Below, piece after piece: positions 40,509 to 47,685 of a stretch of DNA of 64,000 bases (positions are counted from its first letter, which is position 1; each line of letters starts with the position of its first letter). Both the position numbers and the translations under genes were made by a program. This stretch comes from Planctomycetota bacterium. GTDB taxonomy: Bacteria; Planctomycetota; PLA2; JAEUHO01. The notes under the pieces were generated by a model. That model had not been told where the DNA came from and searched no databases. It saw only the letters and a program-made list of their open reading frames with translations. Location of the stretch: positions 1 to 64,000 of the forward strand of contig JADZCA010000120.1 in assembly GCA_020851795.1 (NCBI GenBank), given 5' to 3'.

Positions 40509-42226
40509 CGGGACGCGTACTCCGGCGACGTGAGCAGCCCGCGGACCACGAGGTGCGGCCCGCCGGCCGGGTCGAGCAGCGCGGTGCGGTACACCCTCGC
40601 CTCGTGCTCGGTCGGCGCGCGTCCCAGCGTGCGGCGGAAGCGGTCGGCGACCCACGCGTCGGGGTCCCTGAGGTCCACGACGAGGGGGAGCATCACCTCG
40701 CCGCTGTCGAGCAGCACCGCCACCACGGCGGCCCGGCCCGCGCGGCTCCCCGGGACCGCGACGATCGCCCGCGTGACCGCGACGACCTCGGCGGTGGTCG
40801 GGCGGCGCCCGAGCAGGTCGGCGTAGAGCGCCCGCACGAACGCGAGGTCGTCGGCCTCGCGGCGCGCCTCGCCCGCACCGGCCCACGCGGGCGACGCGAC
40901 GAAGGCGCGCGCGAGCACCGCGACGCTCTCGGTCGCGCGCGCGACCGGCACGGCCTCGGCGTCGGCGGGGCCGAGGTAGCGGCCCGCGAGCCGGCGCAGC
41001 GCCGCGACGCGGAACGGCTCGCCCGCGAGCGCCGCCTCGAGCGCGGCCGCGGTGCCGCGCCCCGGCGCGACGTCGTCCTCGGTCGGCGCGCGCCCGAGCA
41101 ACGCCGCCACCGCGCGCCCGAGCGCGGGACCCTCGGGGTGCGCGCGCAGGAAGGCGGGGTCGCGCGCGAGCGCCGCCTCGACGTCGGCGGGCGTGGCCTC
41201 GCCGCCGGCGAGGCGGTACGGCAGCGCGAGCGCGGCTTCGGAGACGGGGTCGAAGTCCCCCACGAGCCCGAGCCGCAGCGCGGCGTCCTCGACGAGGGCG
41301 CGCCCGGCCTCGAGCGTGGCGAGCAGGATCCCGGCCACCTCGACGGCGGGCTTGCTCGCGTGCAGCAGCGCCTCGGGGGGCGTCGGCGGCCGTCCGAGCA
41401 CGTCCCCGTACACCGAGCGGACGCGGCGCAGCGCGGCGGGGTCGAGGGCCTCGAGCCCCGACGTCGCCACGGGGTCGGGCGCCTCGGGACCCGTCCGCTC
41501 GAGCACCTCGAGCACGACGGGCCTCCACGCGCTCCACACCTTCCCGTCGAAGACGCGCAGCCGCACCACGTAGGTGCCCGACACGTCGGGGCGCAACGAC
41601 GTCGCCTTCTCGTCGAGGGCCGTCAGCGCGGCGCGGCTGCCGGGCGGGCGCACCGCCAGCTGCCAGCGGAAGCGCATCGGGTCGTCGTCGCGGTCGAACG
41701 ACGCGGACGCGTCGAGCGCGACCTCCTCGCCGAGCGCCGCGCGGCGGTCCTTGCCCGGGTCGGGCTCGGGGGGCAGGTTGGTCGTCGTCGCGCCGCACGC
41801 GAAGTCGAGGAGGTCGTCGTAGGCGTCGTCCTCCGGGCGCAGGAACGCGCCGCCGGCGTGCGGCAGGCCGCCGCGGTCCTCGCCGAGCACCTTGCGCAGG
41901 AGGCGGCTCGTCCACGGCGACTCGGGGTCGACGAAGCGGCGCAGGCTCTCGAGCTCGAGGCGGCGCCGCTCGCGCTCGCCGTCGCGGTCGGCCGCGGGCG
42001 GGAGCAGGCGCAGCCCGCCGGCCCCCGCCTCGCGGTGGCACGCGGCGCAGTGCTCGTCCGTCCACCGGGCCACCGTCCGGACGTAGAAGCCGAGGTCGGG
42101 GGGCGACGCGGCGACGGGCGGGTCCTTCGCCGCGGTCTCGCGCGCGAGGGACGCCACGAGCAGGGCGAGGCCCGCCGCCGCGATCGCCACGGCGGGGCGG
42201 GGACGAGAGGGGCGGGCGCGCCTCAC
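40505..42226 (-). CDS. Exported mono-heme cytochrome with PKD-like domain and repeated 'LLGRxPTxxE' modules
   Basis: The 573-residue protein has a signal peptide (VRRARPSRPRPAVAIAAAGL...) and a c-type heme site C60-A-A-C-H64. A PKD/Ig-like domain ('VALDASASFDRDDDPMRFRWQL...GTYVVRLRVFDGKVWSAW') precedes a helical C-terminal half. That half repeats a motif seen as 'VYGDVLGRPPTPPE', 'AVAALLGRAPTEDD', 'LYADLLGRRPTTAE' and 'RFRRTLGRAPTEHE'. The last pattern is like helices in planctomycetal DUF1549/DUF4214-type proteins. It probably acts in an extracytoplasmic electron-transfer or surface-processing system with its two neighbours. GTG 42226 follows TACGCT by 7 nt (leaderless). Confidence 0.78.
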   Translation of the reverse strand: MRRARPSRPRPAVAIAAAGLALLVASLARETAAKDPPVAASPPDLGFYVRTVARWTDEHCAACHREAGAGGLRLLPPAADRDGERERRRLELESLRRFVDPESPWTSRLLRKVLGEDRGGLPHAGGAFLRPEDDAYDDLLDFACGATTTNLPPEPDPGKDRRAALGEEVALDASASFDRDDDPMRFRWQLAVRPPGSRAALTALDEKATSLRPDVSGTYVVRLRVFDGKVWSAWRPVVLEVLERTGPEAPDPVATSGLEALDPAALRRVRSVYGDVLGRPPTPPEALLHASKPAVEVAGILLATLEAGRALVEDAALRLGLVGDFDPVSEAALALPYRLAGGEATPADVEAALARDPAFLRAHPEGPALGRAVAALLGRAPTEDDVAPGRGTAAALEAALAGEPFRVAALRRLAGRYLGPADAEAVPVARATESVAVLARAFVASPAWAGAGEARREADDLAFVRALYADLLGRRPTTAEVVAVTRAIVAVPGSRAGRAAVVAVLLDSGEVMLPLVVDLRDPDAWVADRFRRTLGRAPTEHEARVYRTALLDPAGGPHLVVRGLLTSPEYASR

Positions 42227-42233
42227 CCCCGAC

Positions 42234-42239
42234 AGCGTA
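42234..42239 (-). promoter_or_regulatory. -10 element (TACGCT), leaderless-type
   Basis: TACGCT on the minus strand ends 7 nt before GTG 42226; no Shine-Dalgarno is present in the 7 nt between. Confidence 0.45.
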
Positions 42240-42278
42240 TCCGCACCCGCCCGCGCGCGGCCGGCGCGACCCCGCGGC

Positions 42279-43136
42279 TCACGACGACGCGGGCGGACGC
42301 CGCTCCGCGCGGCCCCCGCGGCCGCGCAGCACGCGCCCGACCACGCCGCCGAGCCAGAGCTCGTCGAGCGAGAGCGCGACCATCGCGATGAGGGCTGCGC
42401 CGAACAGCGCGCCACCGCCGATCACCGCCCACTGGAAGGGCGAGCCCATCGCGCGCGTGAGCCACCACCCCCCCACGTCGAGCAGCGCGCCGACGAAGGC
42501 GCCCCCGACGAGCAGGACGACGATCGGCCCGCGCCACCGCGTCGCGGTGAAGACGAGCGAGACGAGCAGGCTCGCCACCGCGAAGCCGAAGAGGTGGTTG
42601 TGGCTCGTCTGCGCGAGCTCGGAGACGCTCATCGCGCCGCCGGGCGCGGTCAGCGGGTGCACCTGCTCCCACGTCTCGAAGGGCAGGTCGCGCTTGGTGC
42701 GCGGGTTGCCCGCCTCGTCGGTGCCCGTCTTGTGGCACTGTCCGCAGGTGGAGGTGCCGGTGAACACCGGCTCGACCTCGGCCCAGCCTTCCTCGGGCGC
42801 CCCGCGCCCGAGCCAGGCGAGCACCGCGGCGTGGCGCTGCGCCCGCTGCTCGTCGGCGTCGCCGAGGTAGATGTACATCGCCTTCGGGTCGGAGGTCGGC
42901 CGCGTCGGGTCGAGCACGAGTTGCAGCCTCGACCGCTCGGGGTCGCCGTGGTAGCGCGCGAGGACCTGCGCGGGCCCCGGCATCGACCCGCCGCCCGCGG
43001 CGACGACGAGCTTGACCTGCGCGAGCGCGTAGAAGCCGAGCAGGCAGACGAGGAACAGCCCCACCGCGAGCCGCCGCGGCGCGGGCAGCGACGCGAGGCC
43101 CGTGGCGACGGGCGACGGGGGCGGGGTCGTGGTCAC
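42279..43136 (-). CDS. Membrane-bound mono-heme c-type cytochrome
   Basis: The 285-residue protein has one N-terminal TM helix ('LAVGLFLVCLLGFYALAQVKLVV'), an exported segment with heme motif C131-G-Q-C-H135 ('GTSTCGQCHKTGTD') and 'QTSHNHLFGFAVASLLVSLVF', then three more TM helices. Two adjacent histidines at the start of the second helix (SHNHLFG) could serve as axial heme ligands. It looks like a membrane quinol- or electron-relay subunit feeding the next cytochrome. GTG 43136; a TATCCT -10 lies at 43187-43192 on the minus strand. It is followed 52 nt later by the cytochrome/PKD gene. Confidence 0.8.
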   Translation of the reverse strand: MTTTPPPSPVATGLASLPAPRRLAVGLFLVCLLGFYALAQVKLVVAAGGGSMPGPAQVLARYHGDPERSRLQLVLDPTRPTSDPKAMYIYLGDADEQRAQRHAAVLAWLGRGAPEEGWAEVEPVFTGTSTCGQCHKTGTDEAGNPRTKRDLPFETWEQVHPLTAPGGAMSVSELAQTSHNHLFGFAVASLLVSLVFTATRWRGPIVVLLVGGAFVGALLDVGGWWLTRAMGSPFQWAVIGGGALFGAALIAMVALSLDELWLGGVVGRVLRGRGGRAERRPPASS

Positions 43137-43272
43137 GGCGCGGGCGCCTCGTGCGACCGGCGGGACGGGGGCCGGGCGACGGCGCGAGGATACCGAGGAC
43201 CGCGCGGCGGACGCGACGACGACGCGGCCGGCCCGTGGCCGGGCCGACCGCGCCGACGACTCGGAGCGCCGC

Positions 43273-44343
43273 TCAGCGACGCTTGGCGGGCGCCTTCTTC
43301 TTCGCCGCCGGCTTGCGGGCCGACGACGCCTTCGCGGCCGCCTTGCGGGCCGGGGCCTGCTTCGTCGCGACCGGCTTCGCCGCCGCCTTGCGCGCCGCGG
43401 GGGCGGGCTTGCGGGCCGGCGGGGCCGGCCGCTTCGAGGCGGGCTTGCCGACCACGACCGACGCCTTGCGCGCCGGCTTGTAGACCGACGCGAGGGTCGC
43501 GCCCATGTCGGCCGGGCTGTCCGCGACGGCGATCCCGGCCGCGCGCAGCGCTTCCTTCTTCTCGGCGGCCGTGCCCTTGCCGCCCGAGATGATCGCGCCC
43601 GCGTGGCCCATGCGCCGGCCGGGGGGCGCCGTCGCGCCCGCGATGAAGGCCGCGACGGGCTTGCGCACCTGCGCCTTCACGTACGCCGCCGCCTCCTCCT
43701 CGGCCGACCCTCCGATCTCGCCGATCATGAGGATCGCCTCGGTGCCCGGGTCCTCGTTGAAGAGGTGGAGGGCGTCGAGGAAGGTCGTGCCGATCACGGG
43801 GTCGCCGCCGATGCCGACGCACGTGCTCTGGCCGAGGCCGAGGTTGGTCAGCTGCCACACCGCCTCGTAGGTCAGCGTGCCCGAGCGCGACACGAGGCCG
43901 ACCTTGCCGGGCTTGTGGATGTAGCCGGGCATGATGCCGACCTTGCACTCGCCGGGCGTGATGACGCCGGGGCAGTTCGGGCCGACCATGCGCAGGCCGG
44001 CGTCGCGCACCGCCCGCTTCATCTTGACCTCGTCCACCGCGGGGATGCCCTCGGTGATGACGACGAGCAGCGGGATCCGCGCGTCCACCGCCTCGTAGAC
44101 GGCGTCGGCCGCGAACGGCGGCGGGACGAAGATCATCGTCGCGTTCGCGCCCGTCTTCTGCACGGCGTCGGCCACCGTGTCGAAGACCGGGATGCCCTCG
44201 ACGTCGGTGCCGCCGCGGCCCGGCGTGACGCCGCCGACCACGTTGGAGCCGTACTCGCGGCACGCGAGCGCGTGGCGCTTGCCCGCGTCGCCGGTGATGC
44301 CCTGGACGAGCAGGCGCGTGTCCTTGCCGACGAGGATGCTCAC
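43273..44343 (-). CDS. sucD: Succinyl-CoA synthetase alpha subunit with Lys/Ala-rich C-terminal tail
   Basis: The 356-residue protein contains a complete SucD (usual length about 290): CoA-binding 'VQGITGDAGKRHALACREYG', 'VGPNCPGVITPGECKVGIMPG' and the active-site phosphohistidine loop 'GRRMGHAGAIISGGKGTAAEKK'. Unusually, about 65 extra residues follow ('KPASKRPAPPARKPAPAARK' onward), almost purely Lys, Ala, Arg and Pro, resembling histone H1/HU-tail-like sequences. The reaction is succinyl-CoA + NDP + Pi to succinate + NTP + CoA in the TCA cycle. GTG 44343 overlaps the sucC stop by 4 nt. Confidence 0.96.
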   Translation of the reverse strand: MSILVGKDTRLLVQGITGDAGKRHALACREYGSNVVGGVTPGRGGTDVEGIPVFDTVADAVQKTGANATMIFVPPPFAADAVYEAVDARIPLLVVITEGIPAVDEVKMKRAVRDAGLRMVGPNCPGVITPGECKVGIMPGYIHKPGKVGLVSRSGTLTYEAVWQLTNLGLGQSTCVGIGGDPVIGTTFLDALHLFNEDPGTEAILMIGEIGGSAEEEAAAYVKAQVRKPVAAFIAGATAPPGRRMGHAGAIISGGKGTAAEKKEALRAAGIAVADSPADMGATLASVYKPARKASVVVGKPASKRPAPPARKPAPAARKAAAKPVATKQAPARKAAAKASSARKPAAKKKAPAKRR

Positions 44344-45500
44344 GACACGGCCTCCACGATCTTCTGGGCGGCGTCGGTCAGGTCGGTGGCGGGGACGATC
44401 GCGAGCCCGCTCGACCGGAGGATCTCCCGACCCTTCTCGACGTTGGTGCCCTCGAGGCGCACCACGAGCGGCACCTTGAGGCCGACGGCCTTCGTCGCGG
44501 CGACGACGCCCTCGGCGAGCACGTCGCAGCGCAGGATGCCGCCGAAGATGTTGACGAGGATGCCCTTGACGGCCGGGTCCTCGAGGATGATGCGGAACGC
44601 GTCGGTCACCTGCTCGGTGGTCGCGCCGCCGCCGACGTCGAGGAAGTTGGCCGGCTCGCCGCCGTGCAGCTTGACGAGGTCCATCGTCGCCATCGCGAGG
44701 CCCGCGCCGTTGACGAGGCAGCCGATGTTGCCGTCGAGCTTGATGTAGGAGAGCCCGGCGTCCTTGGCGCGGCGCTCCGTCGGGTCCTCCTCGTCGAGGT
44801 CGCGCATGCCGTTGACGGTGGCCTGGCGGAACAGGCCGTTGTCGTCCACGGTGACCTTGCCGTCGAGGCAGACCACGCGCCCGTCCTTGGTGGTGACGAG
44901 GGGGTTCACCTCGACGAGCGAGGCGTCGCGCGCGAGGAAGACCTTGACGAGCCCCGTCAGCACCGCGGCGGCCTTGTTCACGAGGTCCTTGCCGAGCCCG
45001 AGGCGGAACGCCATGCGGCGCGCCTGGAAGGGCAGCAGCCCGACCCGCGCGTCGATCGTCTCCTTGACGATCGCCTTCGGGTCCTTGGCGGCGACCTCCT
45101 CGATCTCCATGCCGCCCTGCGCGGACGCCATGAGGATCGGGGCCTCGAGCTTGCGGTCGAGCAGCACCGCCGCGTAGAGCTCGCGGTCGAGCGGCAGCCC
45201 CTCCTCGACGAGCACGCGGCGCACCACGGTGCCGCCGGGCCCGGTCTGCTTGGTCACGAGCGGCTTGCCGAGCAGCGACGCCGCCACGGCCTTCGCCTCG
45301 TCGGCCGAGCGCACGAGCTTGACGCCCCCGGCCTTGCCGCGGCCGCCGGCGTGGATCTGCGCCTTGACGACGGCGAGCGGGCCGCCGAGCTCGGCGAAGG
45401 CCTTCGCCGCGTCCTCCGGGGACGTCGCGGGCCGACCGCGCGGCACCGGCAGGCCGGCCTCGGCGAACAGCGCCTTGGCCTGGAATTCGTGAAGCTTCAC
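44340..45500 (-). CDS. sucC: Succinyl-CoA synthetase beta subunit
   Basis: The 386-residue protein is a full-length SucC: N-terminal 'KLHEFQAKALFAEAGLPVPRG', ATP-grasp 'VVKAQIHAGGRGKAGGVKLV', 'SLVEVNPLVTTKDGRVVCLDGKV' and C-terminal 'NGAGLAMATMDLVKLHGGEPANFLDVGGGA' with 'INIFGGI'-like 'VNIFGGILRCDV'. It starts at GTG 45500, with a strong GGAGGTG ribosome site 5 nt upstream and a TAGCAT -10 at 45526-45531. It forms an operon with sucD (GTGA overlap). Confidence 0.97.
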   Translation of the reverse strand: MKLHEFQAKALFAEAGLPVPRGRPATSPEDAAKAFAELGGPLAVVKAQIHAGGRGKAGGVKLVRSADEAKAVAASLLGKPLVTKQTGPGGTVVRRVLVEEGLPLDRELYAAVLLDRKLEAPILMASAQGGMEIEEVAAKDPKAIVKETIDARVGLLPFQARRMAFRLGLGKDLVNKAAAVLTGLVKVFLARDASLVEVNPLVTTKDGRVVCLDGKVTVDDNGLFRQATVNGMRDLDEEDPTERRAKDAGLSYIKLDGNIGCLVNGAGLAMATMDLVKLHGGEPANFLDVGGGATTEQVTDAFRIILEDPAVKGILVNIFGGILRCDVLAEGVVAATKAVGLKVPLVVRLEGTNVEKGREILRSSGLAIVPATDLTDAAQKIVEAVS

Positions 45501-45525
45501 AGGCACCTCCGATCGCGAGCGGGGG

Positions 45526-45531
45526 ATGCTA
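45526..45531 (-). promoter_or_regulatory. sucCD -10 element (TAGCAT)
   Basis: TAGCAT on the minus strand is 25 nt before GTG 45500 and precedes a GGAGGTG ribosome site, giving a short normal leader. Confidence 0.5.
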
Positions 45532-45587
45532 CGCCCGTCCGGCGCGGGGGCCGAGGAAGCGCCGTGGCGCGGGCGCGCGACCGGCCC

Positions 45588-47492
45588 GTGCGGGACCGGC
45601 GGCGCGAGGCGTATGATCGCGGCGCCCTGCGCCTCCCCCGCCCGCCCGCCGCCGTCCTGCTCGCCGCCGCCGCGTGCCTGTGCGGCGTCCCCGCCGCGGT
45701 CGCGGGCCCGCCCCCGCCCACCGAGCACCTCCCCGAGGTCACCAAGGGCGAGCTGTCGGGCTGGGTGCGCGCGCTCGCCGACGACGACCTCGAGGGACGC
45801 GAGTCGGGCGAGCGCGGGGCCGACGTCGCGTCGGAGTGGGTCGCCGCGGAGTTCGCCCGCCTCGGGCTCAAGCCGATGGGCGAGGGCGGCGGGTTCTTCC
45901 AGCCCTTCACGATCCCGCGCGGGATGAAGGTGCTGCCGACGACGTCGCTCGCCGTGGTCGGCGCCGACGGGGCCGAGGTCGTCCTCAAGCTCGCCGAGGA
46001 CTTCGTGCCGCTCGACGTGTCCGGCCCCGGCGAGGCGGACGCCGAGGCCGTCTTCGCCGGCTACGGCATCTCCGCCGCCGACCTCGGCTACGACGACTAC
46101 GCGGGCCTCGACGTCAAGGGCAAGGTCGTCGTCGTGCTGCGTCACGCCCCGGCGCACGAGGACAAGAAGAGCCCGTTCGCGCCCCCCGCCGTCATGGGCC
46201 GGGTCGCCTCCTTCCAGGCCAAGGCCGACGCGGCCGCCGCGGCCGGGGCCGCCGCCCTCGTCGTCGTCAACGACCCCGCGACCTGCACGACGAAGGAGAA
46301 GGACGAGCTGCGCCCGCCCGGCGGCGGCCAAGGGGGCAAGCTCCCCGTGGTGCAGGTCGCCTGGCGCGCCGCGGGCCGCCGCTTCTCCGACGCGCTCGGG
46401 ACGTCGCTCGCCAAGCGCCAGGCGCAGATCGACGGGAAGGTCATGCCGCGCAGCGAGCCGCTCCCGGGCGTGCGCGTGCGGGTGCGCTGCGCCCTCGAGG
46501 CCGACGTGCGCAGGGTGCGCAACGTCGCGGGGCTGCTCGTGCCCGAGCGGCCCGTCGAGGTGACCGGCGAGGGACGGCCGCCGCCGGCGCCCAAGGAGAC
46601 GGTCGTCGTCGGCGCGCACTACGACCACGTCGGGCGCGGCCGCTTCGGGTCGCTCGCGGGCGCGGCGGCCGACGGCAAGATCCACAACGGCGCCGACGAC
46701 AACGCGTCGGGCACCGCGGCGATGCTCGAGGTCGCGGGCGCCGTCGCGGCCGCGCGCGCCACGCTGTCGCGCAACGTGCTCTTCCTCGCGTTCAGCGGCG
46801 AGGAGCTCGGGCTGCTCGGCAGCAAGAAGTACGTCGAGGCGCCGCTGGTCCCGCTCGCCGACACGGTGGCGATGGTCAACCTCGACATGGTCGGCCGCCT
46901 CGACGAGAAGCTCTACGTCGGGGGCACCGGGACGTCGCCCGTGTGGCCCGAGCTCGTCGAGCGCCTCAACAAGGCGCAGGCGCGCCTGACGCTGAAGATG
47001 TGGCCCGGCGGCAAGGCCCCGAGCGACCACGAGAGCTTCTACGGGCGCGACGTGCCCGTGCTCTTCTTCTTCACCGGCCTCCACGGCGACTACCACCGGC
47101 CGAGCGACGACTGGAACACGCTCAACTACGACGGCCACGCGAAGGTGGCGCGGCTCGCCGCCGCGGTGGTCGTCGAGCTCGCCTCGCGTGCGGACCGCCC
47201 GACCTTCACCAAGTGCGACGCCGGCGGGTTCGAGGTCGGCCCCTACCTCGGGCTCTCGATCGACCCCAAGCCCGGCGGCCTCGTGGTCGCGCACGTGGAC
47301 GACAAGAGCCCCGCGAAGAAGGCGGGCGTCAAGGAGGGCGACGTGCTCGTCGCGTGGGACGGCGCGGCGCTGCCCGACGCCAACGCCTTCAACGAGCGCC
47401 TCTCGAAGGGCAAGCCCGGCGACAAGCTCGAGCTCACCGTGGAGCGCAAGGGCAAGCGGCTCAAGCTCCCCGTCGTCCTCGGCTCGACGTAG
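45588..47492 (+). CDS. Exported M28-type aminopeptidase with PA and PDZ domains (start uncertain)
   Basis: The protein (634 residues from GTG 45588) has a signal peptide, a PA-like insertion ('VFAGYGISAADLGYDDYAGLDVKGKVVVVLRH'), then an M28 di-zinc peptidase domain with 'VVVGAHYDHVGRG', 'NGADDNASGTAAMLEVA', 'LFLAFSGEELGLLGSKKYVE' and 'VAMVNLDMVGRL', followed by the final His in 'DYHRPSDDWNTLNYDG'. A PDZ domain closes the protein ('YLGLSIDPKPGGLVVAHVDDKSPAKKAGVKEGD'). It is an extracytoplasmic peptidase. The start is unclear: no ATG is in frame. GTG 45588 gives a long n-region, while a CTG at 45627 would open an ideal signal peptide 9 nt after a TATGAT hexamer. Confidence 0.9.
   Translation: MRDRRREAYDRGALRLPRPPAAVLLAAAACLCGVPAAVAGPPPPTEHLPEVTKGELSGWVRALADDDLEGRESGERGADVASEWVAAEFARLGLKPMGEGGGFFQPFTIPRGMKVLPTTSLAVVGADGAEVVLKLAEDFVPLDVSGPGEADAEAVFAGYGISAADLGYDDYAGLDVKGKVVVVLRHAPAHEDKKSPFAPPAVMGRVASFQAKADAAAAAGAAALVVVNDPATCTTKEKDELRPPGGGQGGKLPVVQVAWRAAGRRFSDALGTSLAKRQAQIDGKVMPRSEPLPGVRVRVRCALEADVRRVRNVAGLLVPERPVEVTGEGRPPPAPKETVVVGAHYDHVGRGRFGSLAGAAADGKIHNGADDNASGTAAMLEVAGAVAAARATLSRNVLFLAFSGEELGLLGSKKYVEAPLVPLADTVAMVNLDMVGRLDEKLYVGGTGTSPVWPELVERLNKAQARLTLKMWPGGKAPSDHESFYGRDVPVLFFFTGLHGDYHRPSDDWNTLNYDGHAKVARLAAAVVVELASRADRPTFTKCDAGGFEVGPYLGLSIDPKPGGLVVAHVDDKSPAKKAGVKEGDVLVAWDGAALPDANAFNERLSKGKPGDKLELTVERKGKRLKLPVVLGST
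45612..45617 (+). promoter_or_regulatory. -10 element (TATGAT)
   Basis: TATGAT is one mismatch from the TATAAT consensus in an otherwise almost A/T-free region. It lies inside the 5' end of the longest M28 peptidase reading frame, which argues that translation starts downstream of it. Confidence 0.45.
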
Positions 47493-47631
47493 GAGCCCGT
47501 CGCGGAAGCGAGTCGCAGGGAGGAGTGCTCCCGGGACGGGCTCCTAAGGCGAGGCCAGGCACCGCAGGCGAAGAGCCCCGAAGGCGGGTTCCTGACCCGC
47601 GGAGGAGGCTGTTCGCCGAGGACGCCTCGCC
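47490..47631. other. Highly structured convergent intergenic element
   Basis: Four nested or tandem inverted repeats fill this spacer. TAGGAGCCCGTC/GACGGGCTCCTA is a perfect 12-bp stem (47490-47501 with 47535-47546) around a loop that itself contains GGGAG/CTCCC. GGCGAGGC/GCCTCGCC (47548-47555 with 47624-47631) encloses GGCGAAGAGCC/GGCTGTTCGCC (47567-47577 with 47607-47617, one mismatch), which encloses GCGGGT/ACCCGC (47584-47589 with 47595-47600). It sits between two convergent genes and may be a bidirectional terminator, a BIME-like repeat or a structured RNA. Confidence 0.65.
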
Positions 47632-47685
47632 GCAGCCCGGTCCGTGCGGACGCAGCAGGGAGGGTTCCGAAACAGAGCCTCGCGG

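Noticed and set aside
45613..45927. ATG at 45613 as the M28 peptidase start
   Set aside because: It is in another frame, which lacks the peptidase motifs; it would need an indel.
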